The position numbers and the translations under genes are program-made. Shown piece after piece: positions 15,966 through 25,306 of a stretch of DNA of 64,000 nt (position 1 is the first letter of the stretch; every line of letters starts with the position of its first letter). The DNA comes from Marinobacter zhejiangensis (GTDB lineage: Bacteria; Pseudomonadota; Gammaproteobacteria; Pseudomonadales; Oleiphilaceae): assembly GCF_900114775.1 (NCBI RefSeq), contig NZ_FOUE01000008.1, positions 1-64,000 of the forward strand. The letters are read 5' to 3'. The notes beneath the pieces are model-generated. The model was not told the DNA's origin. It ran no database searches and saw only the letters and a list, made by a program, of their open reading frames with translations.

Positions 15966-18187
15966 TGGCCGAACAGGCCTCTCAGGGCGTCGCGGACCTG
16001 ATCGGCGCTTTCGCTATCCAGGTGCCGCTCCAGCTCTTCGGTGACCTTTTCTTCTGCACGCTCACGGGCACGGTCAATCTCTTCCTCGGCCTTGGCGCGG
16101 GCGGCATTCGCGGCGATGTCCTTGAGGGTGTCGCGGAAACGGGAACCATCAAAGGAACAAAGGCCGGCGGGGTCTTCGTCAAAGCTGCCCCGGCATTCCA
16201 GCGGGATAACCACGTTCTCGACATACTCGGTGACGCGGCAAGCCGGATCGCGATGGATTTCGCCAACAATGCGCAGGCCTGCCTCGTAGTCCAGCTCGCT
16301 TGCGCTGAGGTCAACCGTGCCGTCACCTTCCAGTTTCATGCCGGCAAGGGCAGCAACCAGGTCGGTGTTGGTCAGGGTGTTGCCGTCAATCTTGAGCACG
16401 GCGTGGAGGTCGTTGAATTCGGTGGTGGTGCCCCAGCCTTCAGCGGCCAGGGATTCCTGGTTGGCCAAGGCGATGCCCTGGCACGCCATGCGCGTCAGGT
16501 TCATGCGGGTGAACTGCCCTTCGGCAAGGCTAACCTTGATTTCACCACCGGCATTGTTGCGAAGCGCCGACATCCGGTTGCCCATTGTGGTGATGTTGAG
16601 GTCCAGGTTGGCACCGCCGGTGAGCATGTCCACCTCGGCCAGATTCATTAGCAGTGGCTGAACCTGGATACCGGCAACATCAGAAGTCAGTGCCCACTTC
16701 GGGTTGTTGGTGCGGGCATCCAACGTTGCTGTTGCATCAAACTCGCCCTGGTACATCTTGCCGCTGAGATCGTCGAGTTTCAGCAATCCGTTGTTGGCGG
16801 AGATGGCGGTGTTCAGTTCGGTGATGGTCAGGTTACTGGCGACCAGCTCTTCCAGGCCCAGCTGGATATTCAGCGCGAGGGTGCGCAGGGCATCCAGCGG
16901 CAGCAGGTCGGACTCGGCGGTGTTTGCGCCGGCCGGATCAGCAGGGGCGGCCGGTTCAGCGGCATCGGCGGCTGTGGTGTCGCCTTCTTCAGCCGGGGGC
17001 AGGTAACGGTCCACGTTCAGGGCAGTGCCCTGAAGGGTGAGCGCCACGGCGCCGTTATCCAGGGTGTAGCTGCCGTTACCGGAGAAGTTGGTGTCGTCCA
17101 GCTGAAGGGTGATGTTGTCCAGGGACACCTTGCCGGCGGGGCCGTTAATAGCGGTGGCGAAGGCGATGGCCTGGAGCACGTCCGGGTCGCTGGTTTCGAT
17201 CGGCTGCTGGCCCAGTGCGGCCAGCAGCTTCTTCAGGGAGAAGGCGTCAATGCGCAGGTTGCCGCTCAGCTGAGGGGCATCGCCGAAGCCCTTGACGTTG
17301 AGGTTACTGCTCAGCTTCAGGTCAGCCAGACTGAGTTCGAGGTTTTCCAGGTTGGCACTTTCATTCTCGAGGTCGGCCGCAGCGGAGCCGGACACCTGTG
17401 CCAGTACGTTTTTGCCGCCAAACGGCTCACCGCCCATGTCAAAGCGCCCGTTGATGTCCTGAAGCGCAAACTGGTTGAGGGCCTCGTTGGCCATGACGTT
17501 GGCACGCAGGGAACCGTCCACGGAGAACTGTGGCTTGGCAGTCGCTACCCGGAAGGCCAGTTCGAACGGGAACGTCTGGCCGAGGGTAATGTCGCTGGCA
17601 TTGAGGGTAACCCCTTCCAGAACAATGGACTGACCGCTGGACTGGTCATCGTAATGGATCTGGGCGTTGCTGATCTGAACGTGCTCGACATTGAAGTTCA
17701 GGGGAGAGGGCGCTTCGCCTTCTTCAGTGGCGACGGTTTCCGGGGCCGTGGCCGGGGCTTCTGTCGCGGGGGCGGCCTCCGATTCCTGGGCTTTCTCGCC
17801 TTGCGGTACGATCCGGTCCCAGTTGGCGTTGCCGTCAGCGTCCACTACCAGACGGGCATCGAGGCCATCAAGAACGAAGGTGTCCACCTGCGGCGACATG
17901 CGGATCAGCGACAACAGGCCAACCTGGGCTACCAGCTGGTCCAGTTTGACAAAGCGTTCGCCATCCAGAGTGGCTTCGACACTGTTCAGCTCAAGACCAA
18001 GGGGAATGAATGACCAGCCGATATCGCCATCAAGCACCAGGTCGAGGTTGGTGGCGTCTTCAACGGCTTTTTCAATCTGAGGCTTGTAGTGATTGGGGTC
18101 AATCACCGCAACAGCGATGGCAATTGCAACGGCGATAAGTACGATCACCGCAACCATGGCGATAACCAGGTATCGAACTGCTTTCAT
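15962..18187 (-). CDS. asmA: AsmA-family envelope protein
   Basis: 741 residues from ATG 18187 (an AGGA lies ten bases before; the longer frame to 18286 has no ribosome binding site). An N-terminal membrane helix (about residues 5-27) is followed by the AsmA start pattern DPNHYKPQIEKAVEDATN and a long beta-rich periplasmic part, with an Ala/Glu/Thr-rich linker near residues 135-170 and a second Ala/Asp/Pro-rich linker near 400. AsmA-like proteins are now seen as bridge-type lipid-transport proteins between the membranes. The C-terminus carries an unusual charged helix rich in R, E and A (RAKAEEEIDRARERAEEKV). Upstream of mutY with an overlap. Confidence 0.9.
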   Translation of the reverse strand: MKAVRYLVIAMVAVIVLIAVAIAIAVAVIDPNHYKPQIEKAVEDATNLDLVLDGDIGWSFIPLGLELNSVEATLDGERFVKLDQLVAQVGLLSLIRMSPQVDTFVLDGLDARLVVDADGNANWDRIVPQGEKAQESEAAPATEAPATAPETVATEEGEAPSPLNFNVEHVQISNAQIHYDDQSSGQSIVLEGVTLNASDITLGQTFPFELAFRVATAKPQFSVDGSLRANVMANEALNQFALQDINGRFDMGGEPFGGKNVLAQVSGSAAADLENESANLENLELSLADLKLSSNLNVKGFGDAPQLSGNLRIDAFSLKKLLAALGQQPIETSDPDVLQAIAFATAINGPAGKVSLDNITLQLDDTNFSGNGSYTLDNGAVALTLQGTALNVDRYLPPAEEGDTTAADAAEPAAPADPAGANTAESDLLPLDALRTLALNIQLGLEELVASNLTITELNTAISANNGLLKLDDLSGKMYQGEFDATATLDARTNNPKWALTSDVAGIQVQPLLMNLAEVDMLTGGANLDLNITTMGNRMSALRNNAGGEIKVSLAEGQFTRMNLTRMACQGIALANQESLAAEGWGTTTEFNDLHAVLKIDGNTLTNTDLVAALAGMKLEGDGTVDLSASELDYEAGLRIVGEIHRDPACRVTEYVENVVIPLECRGSFDEDPAGLCSFDGSRFRDTLKDIAANAARAKAEEEIDRARERAEEKVTEELERHLDSESADQVRDALRGLFGQ

Positions 18188-18396
18188 GGCATCCGCATCC
18201 TTCCGAAAAAAGTCCAATGGAGAGTAATAGAGAGTCAGGCAAATTACTGCAAGGATAGCGCACGTGGGCCAAGATCTATATGACAACGCATGACCAATAA
18301 GACAGAATACGGGCTCTCAAACCTATTCTGATAAAAACCACCCGTATTGCGATGGTTAGTCCCTAAAAATAATGTGACAAATACGAGGAGAGGCTT

Positions 18397-18858
18397 GTGG
18401 CCATTACTGTAGCCATTGAGTTAAGCCGGGATTTTGAAATTCCTGGTGCGTACAACGATGTTTTTGAGCTGCTGGCGGATGTACCCCGGTCAGCGAGCCA
18501 TTTCCCCAAGGTAGACCAGTTGGTGGATCTCGGCGGCAATGCCTTCCGCTGGGAAATGGAAAAAATCGGTATCGACAAGCATGCCATCCAGAGTATCTAC
18601 GCGTGTACCTACAGCGCCGATGCAGACTCGGGAAGCATCACCTGGGTGCCGGTAAAAGGTGAGGGGAACGGTGTAGTCAGCGGTTCCTGGGCCCTGACGG
18701 CCAATGGTGACAATGCCACCACCGCCAAGTTCCGCACTAAGGCGGAGTTGACGCTGCCCCTGCCGGGTCTGCTGAAACTTGCCATCAGCCCGGTGATCAA
18801 GCACGAATTCAACAGTCTGGTAGATACTTATATCTCTAATCTCCAGAAAGCGTTCTGA
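18397..18858 (+). CDS. SRPBCC-family protein (lipid/hydrophobic ligand-binding fold)
   Basis: 153 residues from a GTG behind AGGAGAGG. The pattern fits the START/polyketide-cyclase-like helix-grip fold: IELSRDFEIPGAYNDVFELLADVPRSASHFPKV at the front, beta strands in the middle (SITWVPVKGEGNGVVSGSW), and the C-terminal helix KHEFNSLVDTYISNLQKAF. No signal peptide. Monocistronic with a strong terminator, between asmA and hisB. The ligand is not predictable. Confidence 0.75.
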   Translation: MAITVAIELSRDFEIPGAYNDVFELLADVPRSASHFPKVDQLVDLGGNAFRWEMEKIGIDKHAIQSIYACTYSADADSGSITWVPVKGEGNGVVSGSWALTANGDNATTAKFRTKAELTLPLPGLLKLAISPVIKHEFNSLVDTYISNLQKAF

Positions 18859-18874
18859 TTACAGGACTGACCCG

Positions 18875-18940
18875 AAACCGGCGGTGCATGCCAGAAACTG
18901 CGGAACGTGATCCGGAGTCTGGCAGGCCGCCGGTTTTGTT
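18875..18940 (+). terminator. Long-stem terminator after the SRPBCC gene
   Basis: AAACCGGCGG pairs with CCGCCGGTTT, and a further inner TGCCAGA/TCTGGCA stem extends it; TTTTGTTTG follows. It separates the SRPBCC gene from the his operon promoter. Confidence 0.78.
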
Positions 18941-19074
18941 TGTCTGCTGCTGAACCATTGCCTGCCGCTATCGGCGGGATTGAAACCGTGGTGGGACGGC
19001 GGCTTGCATAATAGGTATAATCCGCATTCGATTGATGACAGGCATTGTGCCGACTGATTGCTACTGGAGTCCCC

Positions 19075-19668
19075 ATGGCCGAACGCAAGGCGCGGGTAGA
19101 GCGAAATACCCTTGAAACCCAGATCACCGCTGAGATCAATCTCGACGGTACCGGTAAAGCCAATTTTGAAACCGGAGTTCCTTTCCTGGACCACATGATG
19201 GATCAGATTGCCCGCCATGGCCTGGTGGACCTGGACATCGTTGCCAAGGGTGACCTGCACATTGATGACCACCACACGGTGGAGGACATCGGCATTACCC
19301 TGGGGCAGGCCTTCAAACAGGCCGTGGGCGACAAGAAAGGCATCCGCCGTTACGGCCACGCCTATGTCCCCCTCGACGAGGCGTTGTCACGGGTGGTTAT
19401 TGATCTGTCCGGTCGCCCGGGCCTGATCATGGACGTACCCTATACCCGCGGTTCGGTGGGTGGTTTTGATGTGGACCTGTTCGAGGAGTTTTTCCACGGC
19501 TTCGTCAACCACTCCATGGTGACCCTGCACATCGATAACCTGCGTGGCAAGAATACCCACCACCAGATCGAAACGGTGTTTAAGGCCTTCGGACGTGCGT
19601 TGCGCATGGCTATCGAAACCGATGAGCGCATGGCTGGTATCACCCCGTCCACCAAAGGCACCCTGTAA
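19075..19668 (+). CDS. hisB: Imidazoleglycerol-phosphate dehydratase
   Basis: Step six of histidine synthesis, making imidazole-acetol phosphate; Mn-dependent 24-mer. 197 residues from ATG 19075 with GGAG upstream (an in-frame 19045 start is less likely). The monofunctional form, without the phosphatase domain of E. coli HisB. Metal-binding motifs seen: FLDHMMDQIARHG, DDHHTVEDIGI, DVDLFEEFFHGF and GKNTHHQIE. First gene of hisBHAF. Confidence 0.97.
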   Translation: MAERKARVERNTLETQITAEINLDGTGKANFETGVPFLDHMMDQIARHGLVDLDIVAKGDLHIDDHHTVEDIGITLGQAFKQAVGDKKGIRRYGHAYVPLDEALSRVVIDLSGRPGLIMDVPYTRGSVGGFDVDLFEEFFHGFVNHSMVTLHIDNLRGKNTHHQIETVFKAFGRALRMAIETDERMAGITPSTKGTL

Positions 19669-19686
19669 GGCCGGAGACTCGTTTAG

Positions 19687-20325
19687 ATGAAGACCGTTGC
19701 CATCATTGATTACGGTATGGGTAACCTCCATTCCGTAAGCAAGGCTGTTGAACACGTCGCGCCGGATACCCGCGTGCTGGTGACCAGCGATGCCGCCCAG
19801 GTTCGCGAGGCAGACCACGTTATCCTGCCCGGGGTGGGGGCTATCCGCGACTGCATGGCGGAAATCCACCGCCTGGGTGTGGATGAGCTGGTCCGGGAAG
19901 TGTCTGCTGACCGCCCGTTGCTGGGGATCTGTGTCGGTATGCAGGCGCTGATGTCCCACAGCGAGGAGAATGGCGGAGTAGACTGCATCGACCTGTTTCC
20001 GGCGAAAGTGCGCTACTTCGGCGACAACCTGAAAGAAAACGGCGAACGTCTTAAAGTGCCGCACATGGGCTGGAATGAGGTCTACCAGGCCACCGACCAC
20101 CCGGTCTGGCACAACATTCCCGATGGCGAGCGTTTCTATTTCGTCCACAGTTATTATGTGGAAGCGGAACATAACCCTGACCTCGCCGGTCGTACCCATT
20201 ACGGTGTCGACCTGGCGGCAGCGGTGGCCCGGGGCAACATCTTTGCCGCCCAGTTCCATCCCGAGAAGAGCCACAACGCTGGTTTGCAACTACTGAAAAA
20301 CTTCGTAGCCTGGACCGGGGCGTAA
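19687..20325 (+). CDS. hisH: Imidazole glycerol phosphate synthase, glutaminase subunit
   Basis: Class I amidotransferase that supplies ammonia to HisF. 212 residues; nucleophile Cys in LLGICVGMQ, and the His/Glu of the triad in AAQFHPEKSH. N-terminal IDYGMGNLHSV and the VILPGVGA oxyanion region are as in the family. Eighteen bases after hisB, followed by hisA and hisF, which gives the standard order. Confidence 0.97.
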   Translation: MKTVAIIDYGMGNLHSVSKAVEHVAPDTRVLVTSDAAQVREADHVILPGVGAIRDCMAEIHRLGVDELVREVSADRPLLGICVGMQALMSHSEENGGVDCIDLFPAKVRYFGDNLKENGERLKVPHMGWNEVYQATDHPVWHNIPDGERFYFVHSYYVEAEHNPDLAGRTHYGVDLAAAVARGNIFAAQFHPEKSHNAGLQLLKNFVAWTGA

Positions 20326-20367
20326 GCCCGGTCCGGACTCTACCGACAGACTGATACGGATTCCCCT

Positions 20368-21099
20368 ATGCTGATTATCCCTGCCATCGACCTCAAAGAC
20401 GGTAAATGCGTGCGCCTGCGTCAGGGCCGTATGGATGACTCCACCGTTTTCTCCGATGACCCCGTTGATATGGCCGCCCGTTGGGTGGATGCCGGCGCCC
20501 GCCGCCTGCACCTGGTCGACCTGAACGGCGCGTTTGCCGGTGAGCCGGTTAACGGTGAAATCGTCCAGGCGATCGCCAAGCGTTTTCCGGACCTGCCGAT
20601 CCAGATTGGTGGTGGTATCCGTTCGGCGGAAACCATCGAGGCCTATCTGAAAGCTGGCGTACAGTGGGTCATCATTGGCACCAAGGCAGTGAAAGAGCCT
20701 GAGTTCGTGACAGAGATGTGCAAGCGTTTTCCTGGCCACATTATCGTGGGCCTGGATGCCAAGGATGGTCGCGTGGCCACCGACGGCTGGGCGGAAGTGT
20801 CTGAGGTGATGGCAACCGATCTGGCCAAGCGTTTTGCCAGCGATGGTGTTGACTCCATTGTCTACACCGACATTGCCCGTGACGGCATGATGCAGGGTGT
20901 TAACGTTGAGGCAACGGCTGCCCTGGCAGAAGCCGGTGGTATCCCGGTTATCGCCTCCGGCGGTGTGACCAATATGGACGACCTCAAGCGTCTGGCAACA
21001 GTGGCGGACAAGGGTATCCTCGGAGCCATCACTGGTCGCGCCATCTATGAAGGAACGCTGGACGTGGCAGAGGCCCAGGCCTTCTGCGACAGCCTGTAA
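20368..21099 (+). CDS. hisA: ProFAR isomerase
   Basis: Isomerises 1-(5-phosphoribosyl)-5-[(5-phosphoribosylamino)methylideneamino]imidazole-4-carboxamide to the ribulosyl form. 243-residue TIM barrel: IPAIDLKDGKCVRL with the catalytic Asp, QIGGGIRS and VIIGTKAV phosphate sites, YTDIARDGMMQG with the second catalytic Asp, and IASGGVTNMDDL. In the hisBHAF operon. Confidence 0.97.
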   Translation: MLIIPAIDLKDGKCVRLRQGRMDDSTVFSDDPVDMAARWVDAGARRLHLVDLNGAFAGEPVNGEIVQAIAKRFPDLPIQIGGGIRSAETIEAYLKAGVQWVIIGTKAVKEPEFVTEMCKRFPGHIIVGLDAKDGRVATDGWAEVSEVMATDLAKRFASDGVDSIVYTDIARDGMMQGVNVEATAALAEAGGIPVIASGGVTNMDDLKRLATVADKGILGAITGRAIYEGTLDVAEAQAFCDSL

Positions 21100-21131
21100 G
21101 CTGGCCTCTCACTATTAGCGGAGTACGCATT

Positions 21132-21905
21132 ATGTCTTTGGCCAAGCGCATCATTCCCTGCCTCGACGTTGATAAGGGGCGGGTCGTCAAGGGCGTCAAT
21201 TTCGTCGATATCCGGGACGCCGGTGATCCGGTCGAGGTGGCCCGGAAATACAACGAACAGGGCGCCGACGAGATTACCTTCCTCGATATTACGGCCAGCC
21301 ACGAAAGCCGTGACACGACGTATGAAACCGTAGAGCGCATGGCGGCGGAAGTCTTTATCCCGCTGACCGTGGGTGGTGGCGTACGGACCGTGGATGATAT
21401 CCGCAAGCTCCTGAACGCGGGTGCCGATAAGGTCTCCATCAACACCGCTGCGGTGTTTAACCCGGAGTTTGTGCGCGAAGCCGCCGAGCGTTTCGGCAGC
21501 CAGTGCATTGTGGTGGCGATCGACGCCAAGAAGGTGAGTGGTGACGGCGAGCCGGACCGTTGGGAAATCTTCACCCACGGTGGTCGCAAGCCGACCGGGC
21601 TTGATGCCGTTGAGTGGGCAAGGAAGATGACCGAGCTGGGTGCCGGGGAGTTGTTGCTGACCTCAATGGACCGGGACGGTACCAAGATTGGTTTTGACCT
21701 GGGCCTGACCCGGGCGGTCAGTGATGCGGTGTCGGTGCCTGTTATTGCCTCCGGCGGTGTTGGCGAGCTTCAGCACCTGGCCGATGGTGTAACCAAAGGC
21801 GGTGCGGATGCGGTTCTTGCTGCATCCATTTTCCACTTTGGTCAGCACACCATCCCCGAAGCCAAGGAAGCCATGCGTGAACAGGGCATTGAAGTCCGCC
21901 TCTGA
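21132..21905 (+). CDS. hisF: Imidazole glycerol phosphate synthase, cyclase subunit
   Basis: Cyclises PRFAR with HisH-derived ammonia to imidazole-glycerol phosphate and AICAR. 257 residues; paralogous to HisA. Seen: IIPCLDVDKGRVVKGVNF (catalytic Asp11), ITFLDITAS, PLTVGGGVRTVDDI, LLTSMDRDGTKIGFD (catalytic Asp about 130s) and VIASGGVGELQHL. Last gene of the operon, followed by a GC-rich hairpin. Confidence 0.97.
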   Translation: MSLAKRIIPCLDVDKGRVVKGVNFVDIRDAGDPVEVARKYNEQGADEITFLDITASHESRDTTYETVERMAAEVFIPLTVGGGVRTVDDIRKLLNAGADKVSINTAAVFNPEFVREAAERFGSQCIVVAIDAKKVSGDGEPDRWEIFTHGGRKPTGLDAVEWARKMTELGAGELLLTSMDRDGTKIGFDLGLTRAVSDAVSVPVIASGGVGELQHLADGVTKGGADAVLAASIFHFGQHTIPEAKEAMREQGIEVRL

Positions 21906-21938
21906 TTGATCGTGCGGTGAGCACGTCTCGCATGAGAC

Positions 21939-21966
21939 CCGCCCTGATCGAGTATGGTCAGGGCGG
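21939..21966 (+). terminator. Hairpin after hisF
   Basis: Perfect nine-base stem CCGCCCTGA/TCAGGGCGG with a ten-base loop, 34 bases past the hisF stop. No T-tract follows, so it may be a weak or Rho-aided terminator. The remaining 180 bases up to the operator at 22173 hold no gene I can support. Confidence 0.55.
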
Positions 21967-22148
21967 TCAGTCTGATGTCACTCCCATCCCCTGTATGTCC
22001 CCAGTAATGAGTCCCAAGGGCAATGTTGCCTGATGCTTTCCTGATCGCTTTTGGCCGCTAAAAGCGCGGCGTTGTCGAGCACTTGAAGCCCGGTCTGCCA
22101 ACATGCCTGCATTTTTGTAATATTAGCATGTAAACTTTGTTTCCCCGC

Positions 22149-22192
22149 TTGCGCTCGTCAGCTGTCTCCAATATTATTTACCGGTCAGTACA
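22149..22192 (+). promoter_or_regulatory. Operator-like palindrome and possible promoter upstream of the LuxR gene
   Basis: The 20 bases at 22173-22192 (ATTATTTACCGGTCAGTACA) match 19 of 20 with 29429-29448 in the TetR/SDR intergenic region. A possible promoter (TTGCGC, 17 bases, TATTAT at 22172-22177) overlaps it, so a repressor here would block transcription toward the LuxR gene, 263 bases away. The palindrome core TACCG-N2-CGGTA is imperfect in this copy (A for one G). Binding by the TetR protein encoded at 28775 is inferred. Confidence 0.6.
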
Positions 22193-22454
22193 TAATTTGT
22201 ACTAACACCTTTCAGGATGTATTCGGCACGGATCGCCAGCCCTGAATTGCAGCGCCGCTGCAATAAGTCATCCCTTATGCACACCCAGTTTCTGGTAAGT
22301 GCGACCTGAGTGGCTATAGGCAACGACGCCAGGGGAACGCCTGATTGGGCCGGGCCTGATCACGGTAGCTCCTTCACTCTCGAACTCTTTCTGCTGAAAA
22401 GACATGTCATTCTGGCCCGCTATCTGCTGGCGCCATGGTGATCGAGGAAGCTAC

Positions 22455-23156
22455 ATGGAAAGTAACGACCCGCACTCCATCACGGACTTCGTTCAGGCTT
22501 GCCATACTGTCTCCAGCCTTCCTGATTTTCGGAGCACAATCTATGACCAGCTGCAGCGTTTGATCCCCCATGCCATGTTCGCGTTTGGCACCGTTTGTCT
22601 CTCCAACCTGATCCTGAAACAATCCCTCAACATCAACTTTCCGAACGAATATCTGGGCCCCAACGTTTCCCAAACGTGTCCGGAAATTCGTCAGTGGGTC
22701 CGGGAAGAACGGCCACTCTATGTTGCCCAGGGCCAGGGACATTCAAACACTGCCGCAGCCTCGTCGCTGGCCCGTTACAAGATCCGCAACCTGGCGGTGC
22801 ATGGGGTAACAGAGCTGAACCGGAGGCAGGCCTGCCTGTTTTTGTTCGGGGGGGTGGATGTTTTCCGTGACGAAGTCGAAAACAAACTGCAGCTACTGAT
22901 TCCTCATCTCTATTTTGCGCTGGCAAAGATTGGCGACTTCGACCGCGCGCCCGGCCGAGGTCTGCTGACCAAGCGCGAGGCCGAGATCCTGGAGTGGATC
23001 TGTATCGGGAAGTCGAATTCGGAAATCGGGATGATTCTGGGCATCAGCCCATGGACGGTGAAAGTCCATGTGAGTAAAACCATCGAAAAGCTCAATGCGT
23101 CCAATCGTTGTCACGCGATTGCGATTGCCATGCACCAGGGGTTGATCGAGGTGTGA
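22455..23156 (+). CDS. LuxR-family transcriptional regulator (EpsA-like N-domain)
   Basis: 233 residues from ATG 22455, chosen for the GAGGAAG ribosome binding site. The first 160 residues resemble the ligand-free or unknown-ligand N-domain of EpsA-type regulators rather than the acyl-homoserine-lactone domain (no W/Y/D/P/G set found). The C-terminus is a clear LuxR HTH: LLTKREAEILEWICIGKSNSEIGMI, then TVKVHVSKTIEKLN. It converges on the five-gene biosynthetic set and ends 42 bases from it, so it is a candidate regulator. The long leader before it carries the palindrome shared with the TetR/SDR promoter. Confidence 0.85.
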   Translation: MESNDPHSITDFVQACHTVSSLPDFRSTIYDQLQRLIPHAMFAFGTVCLSNLILKQSLNINFPNEYLGPNVSQTCPEIRQWVREERPLYVAQGQGHSNTAAASSLARYKIRNLAVHGVTELNRRQACLFLFGGVDVFRDEVENKLQLLIPHLYFALAKIGDFDRAPGRGLLTKREAEILEWICIGKSNSEIGMILGISPWTVKVHVSKTIEKLNASNRCHAIAIAMHQGLIEV

Positions 23157-23158
23157 GC

Positions 23159-23187
23159 GGTTACCGGAGCTGTGGGCCCCGGTAACC
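23159..23187. terminator. Bidirectional hairpin between LuxR gene and the leftward operon
   Basis: Perfect GGTTACCGG/CCGGTAACC nine-base stem with an eleven-base loop, exactly between two convergent genes. There is no T-run on either side. Confidence 0.55.
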
Positions 23188-23198
23188 TGAGGCGAGGG

Positions 23199-24164
23199 CT
23201 AGAGATCAAGCACCAGCTCTGCGCTTTTTGAGCGGGAGCAGCAGGGCATCATCTGATTGCCAGCGGCCTTTTCCTGTTCACTGAAAAAACAGTCCCTATG
23301 GTCAGGCTCACCGCGGATGACATTGGTAATGCAGGTACCACAGACTCCTTCCTCACAGGACATGGGGATATGGACACCATGGCTTGCCAGCACCTCGGTA
23401 ATGCTCTTGTCTTTGGGGACGACAAACCGATTTCCGGAGCGGGCCAGCATGACTTCAAAGCTACCGCCCGTCTTGTCTGTGGTTTCAGGAGGGCTGAACA
23501 GTTCGTAGTGAATGTTTTCCTCTGCAACACCCAGGCTCGCAGCTATGGCGCGCGCTGATTCGATAAAACCATGGGGGCCACAGAGGTAGACCTCGGTCTG
23601 GTCGCCGGCTTTCAGGCTTGCAAAGGCCGCCGCAAGGTTCGGGCTGGCCAGTGCAGATTCATCATCAAAATGCACAAAGGCATTGGCCTCATAGGGCGCC
23701 TGCGCTATCCAGTCGAGAAAGCCTGCCTGGGATTGTGACCTGGCGAAGTAATGCAGCTCGAACGGGGTTTGGCTCCACGCCAGGGCTTCCGCCATGGACA
23801 ACAGTGGGGTTATGCCGATTCCGCCGGCGAGCAGCAGGCTCTTCCTGTCAGGGCGCAGGGGGAAATGATTCCGGGGCGTACTGATGGTGAGCTGGGCGCC
23901 CTCAATAACCTCATCGTGGAGGGCTCGGGAGCCGCCCCTGGAGTTGGTCGCCCGGAGAATACCAACGACATAGCGATGGGTCTCCCTGGCGTTGTTGCAC
24001 AAGGAATACGGCCTTACCACGCCGCCTGGCGCCTTGATGTCGATGTGCGAGCCGGGGCTGAACGGCGGCAGCAAGCCGCCGTCTGCAGACCGTAGCTCAA
24101 GGCGGACGATATCGTCCGTTTCGACGATGCGCCGGGCAACCTTGACCAGCATGGTCCCGTTCAT
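23199..24164 (-). CDS. Phthalate-dioxygenase-reductase-type flavin/2Fe-2S oxidoreductase
   Basis: Electron-transfer protein of 321 residues, moving electrons from NAD(P)H via flavin to a C-terminal plant-type 2Fe-2S cluster. Domains in order: flavin-binding barrel with RPYSLCNNA (residues about 53-61), NAD domain with LLAGGIGITPLLSM and YLCGPHGFIESA, and ferredoxin domain with C-x4-C-x2-C in MSCEEGVCGTC plus a fourth Cys about 29 residues later (MMPCC). This is the VanB/PDR order. No oxygenase partner is encoded beside it, so it may serve a distant oxygenase or an enzyme of this operon. Its ATG overlaps the stop of the PLP-enzyme gene; last gene of the set. Confidence 0.9.
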   Translation of the reverse strand: MNGTMLVKVARRIVETDDIVRLELRSADGGLLPPFSPGSHIDIKAPGGVVRPYSLCNNARETHRYVVGILRATNSRGGSRALHDEVIEGAQLTISTPRNHFPLRPDRKSLLLAGGIGITPLLSMAEALAWSQTPFELHYFARSQSQAGFLDWIAQAPYEANAFVHFDDESALASPNLAAAFASLKAGDQTEVYLCGPHGFIESARAIAASLGVAEENIHYELFSPPETTDKTGGSFEVMLARSGNRFVVPKDKSITEVLASHGVHIPMSCEEGVCGTCITNVIRGEPDHRDCFFSEQEKAAGNQMMPCCSRSKSAELVLDL

Positions 24165-25306
24165 CCTTCCGCCTCTTCTGGCTGTGGCGCTGGTGTCCTG
24201 TCCTGCAGTGTCGCCAAAACCTCGCCGAGCGCGTTTACGAGGGCGTCAGTCTGCTCTTTCCGGCGAACGACATTGCGCAGGTAGAACTCCGTTGACCCCA
24301 CCTTGTTGCTGCATTCACGAACCACCAGCCCGTAGTGGTCAAGTAGCAGGTCGCGGACATGCTTTCCGGAAACACCGCGGGGAAGCTCGCTGAACAGGAA
24401 GTTGCACTTCGATGGGTAGGTGACTAGCCCCGGTATGGTCTGGAGCTGCTCGAACATGTAGTCCCGGTCCTGGGCGACCTTCGCGAAACTGGACTGGTAC
24501 TCATCCTTGAAGCGCCACATGTTCTTGAGCACGAAGCCGGCAAGCCCGTTGATGTTCCAGTAAGGCACTTTCCGCCGGAGCGCCTCGGCCAGCTCGGTAT
24601 TGGCGACGGCATAACCCAGGCGAATGCCATGCCAGCCGAGCGACTTGCCCATGCTCTTGACGACGATGATATTGGGGGAGTCCATCGCCAGGCGCTCGGC
24701 GCTTTCGAGGTCCGAGAACTCGATAAAGGACTCATCAATCAGAATGTGGTCGACGTCGCTGAGGGCATCCGCAATTGCGCGAATGTCGTCGCCCTCAAAC
24801 CAGGCACCGGTCGGGTTGTTGGGGTTGCTGATGACCACGGTGGATGCCGCGGTTTCCCTGGCAGCTTGAATGACCTCGTCTGCGCTCAGCTGGAAGGCGT
24901 TCTCCTTCTTTCGCTGAAGGTAGTGAACCGGAATGTCGAAGTCCGGGGGGATGTCCGTCCAGCGGCCGAAGGTGGGAACTGAGGTCAGAATCGGTCCACG
25001 GCTTTCACGACACAGGATTGTGATGACTTCGGTGATGCCGTTGGCAGCCACGATATTCTCGGCCGGGGAGCCGCACAGGTCGGAAATGCACTCCTGATAG
25101 ACCTGTGAGTAATCCGGGTAGTACTTGAGAATGTCCTGCATGTTTCGCTCGATCAACTCGACCATTTCCGGGGGCGGAAAGTACGAGTTGGCCGGAACGC
25201 AGAAATCCACCAGCTGACCTTCGAAGCGGGTCTTGTCTCGAATCTGGAAGATCGATGGGTTGTGGAACGGCGTTTGAAAAATGTTCAGGTGTTTATTCGA
25301 ACTCAT
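24161..25306 (-). CDS. CobD-like PLP-dependent aminotransferase-fold decarboxylase
   Basis: Fold-type I PLP enzyme, 381 residues from ATG 25306 (GGAGG just before it; it overlaps the kinase gene by 14 bases). Motifs: substrate-phosphate region near the N-terminus, AANGITEVITILCR, VISNPNNPTG, LIDESFIEF, and the Schiff-base Lys at about residue 221 in SMGKSLGWHGIRLGY. It resembles histidinol-phosphate aminotransferases and threonine-phosphate decarboxylases (CobD). Next to a threonine-kinase-like gene, decarboxylation of O-phospho-L-threonine to (R)-1-aminopropan-2-yl phosphate is the obvious reading. No cobalamin genes are nearby, so the product likely has another fate. A transaminase role cannot be excluded. 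Confidence 0.8.
   Translation of the reverse strand: MSSNKHLNIFQTPFHNPSIFQIRDKTRFEGQLVDFCVPANSYFPPPEMVELIERNMQDILKYYPDYSQVYQECISDLCGSPAENIVAANGITEVITILCRESRGPILTSVPTFGRWTDIPPDFDIPVHYLQRKKENAFQLSADEVIQAARETAASTVVISNPNNPTGAWFEGDDIRAIADALSDVDHILIDESFIEFSDLESAERLAMDSPNIIVVKSMGKSLGWHGIRLGYAVANTELAEALRRKVPYWNINGLAGFVLKNMWRFKDEYQSSFAKVAQDRDYMFEQLQTIPGLVTYPSKCNFLFSELPRGVSGKHVRDLLLDHYGLVVRECSNKVGSTEFYLRNVVRRKEQTDALVNALGEVLATLQDRTPAPQPEEAEG

Noticed and set aside
22217..22309. 30-codon frame in the LuxR leader
   Set aside because: AGG touches the ATG, so spacing is wrong; product has no recognisable features. Could be a leader peptide, but unsupported.
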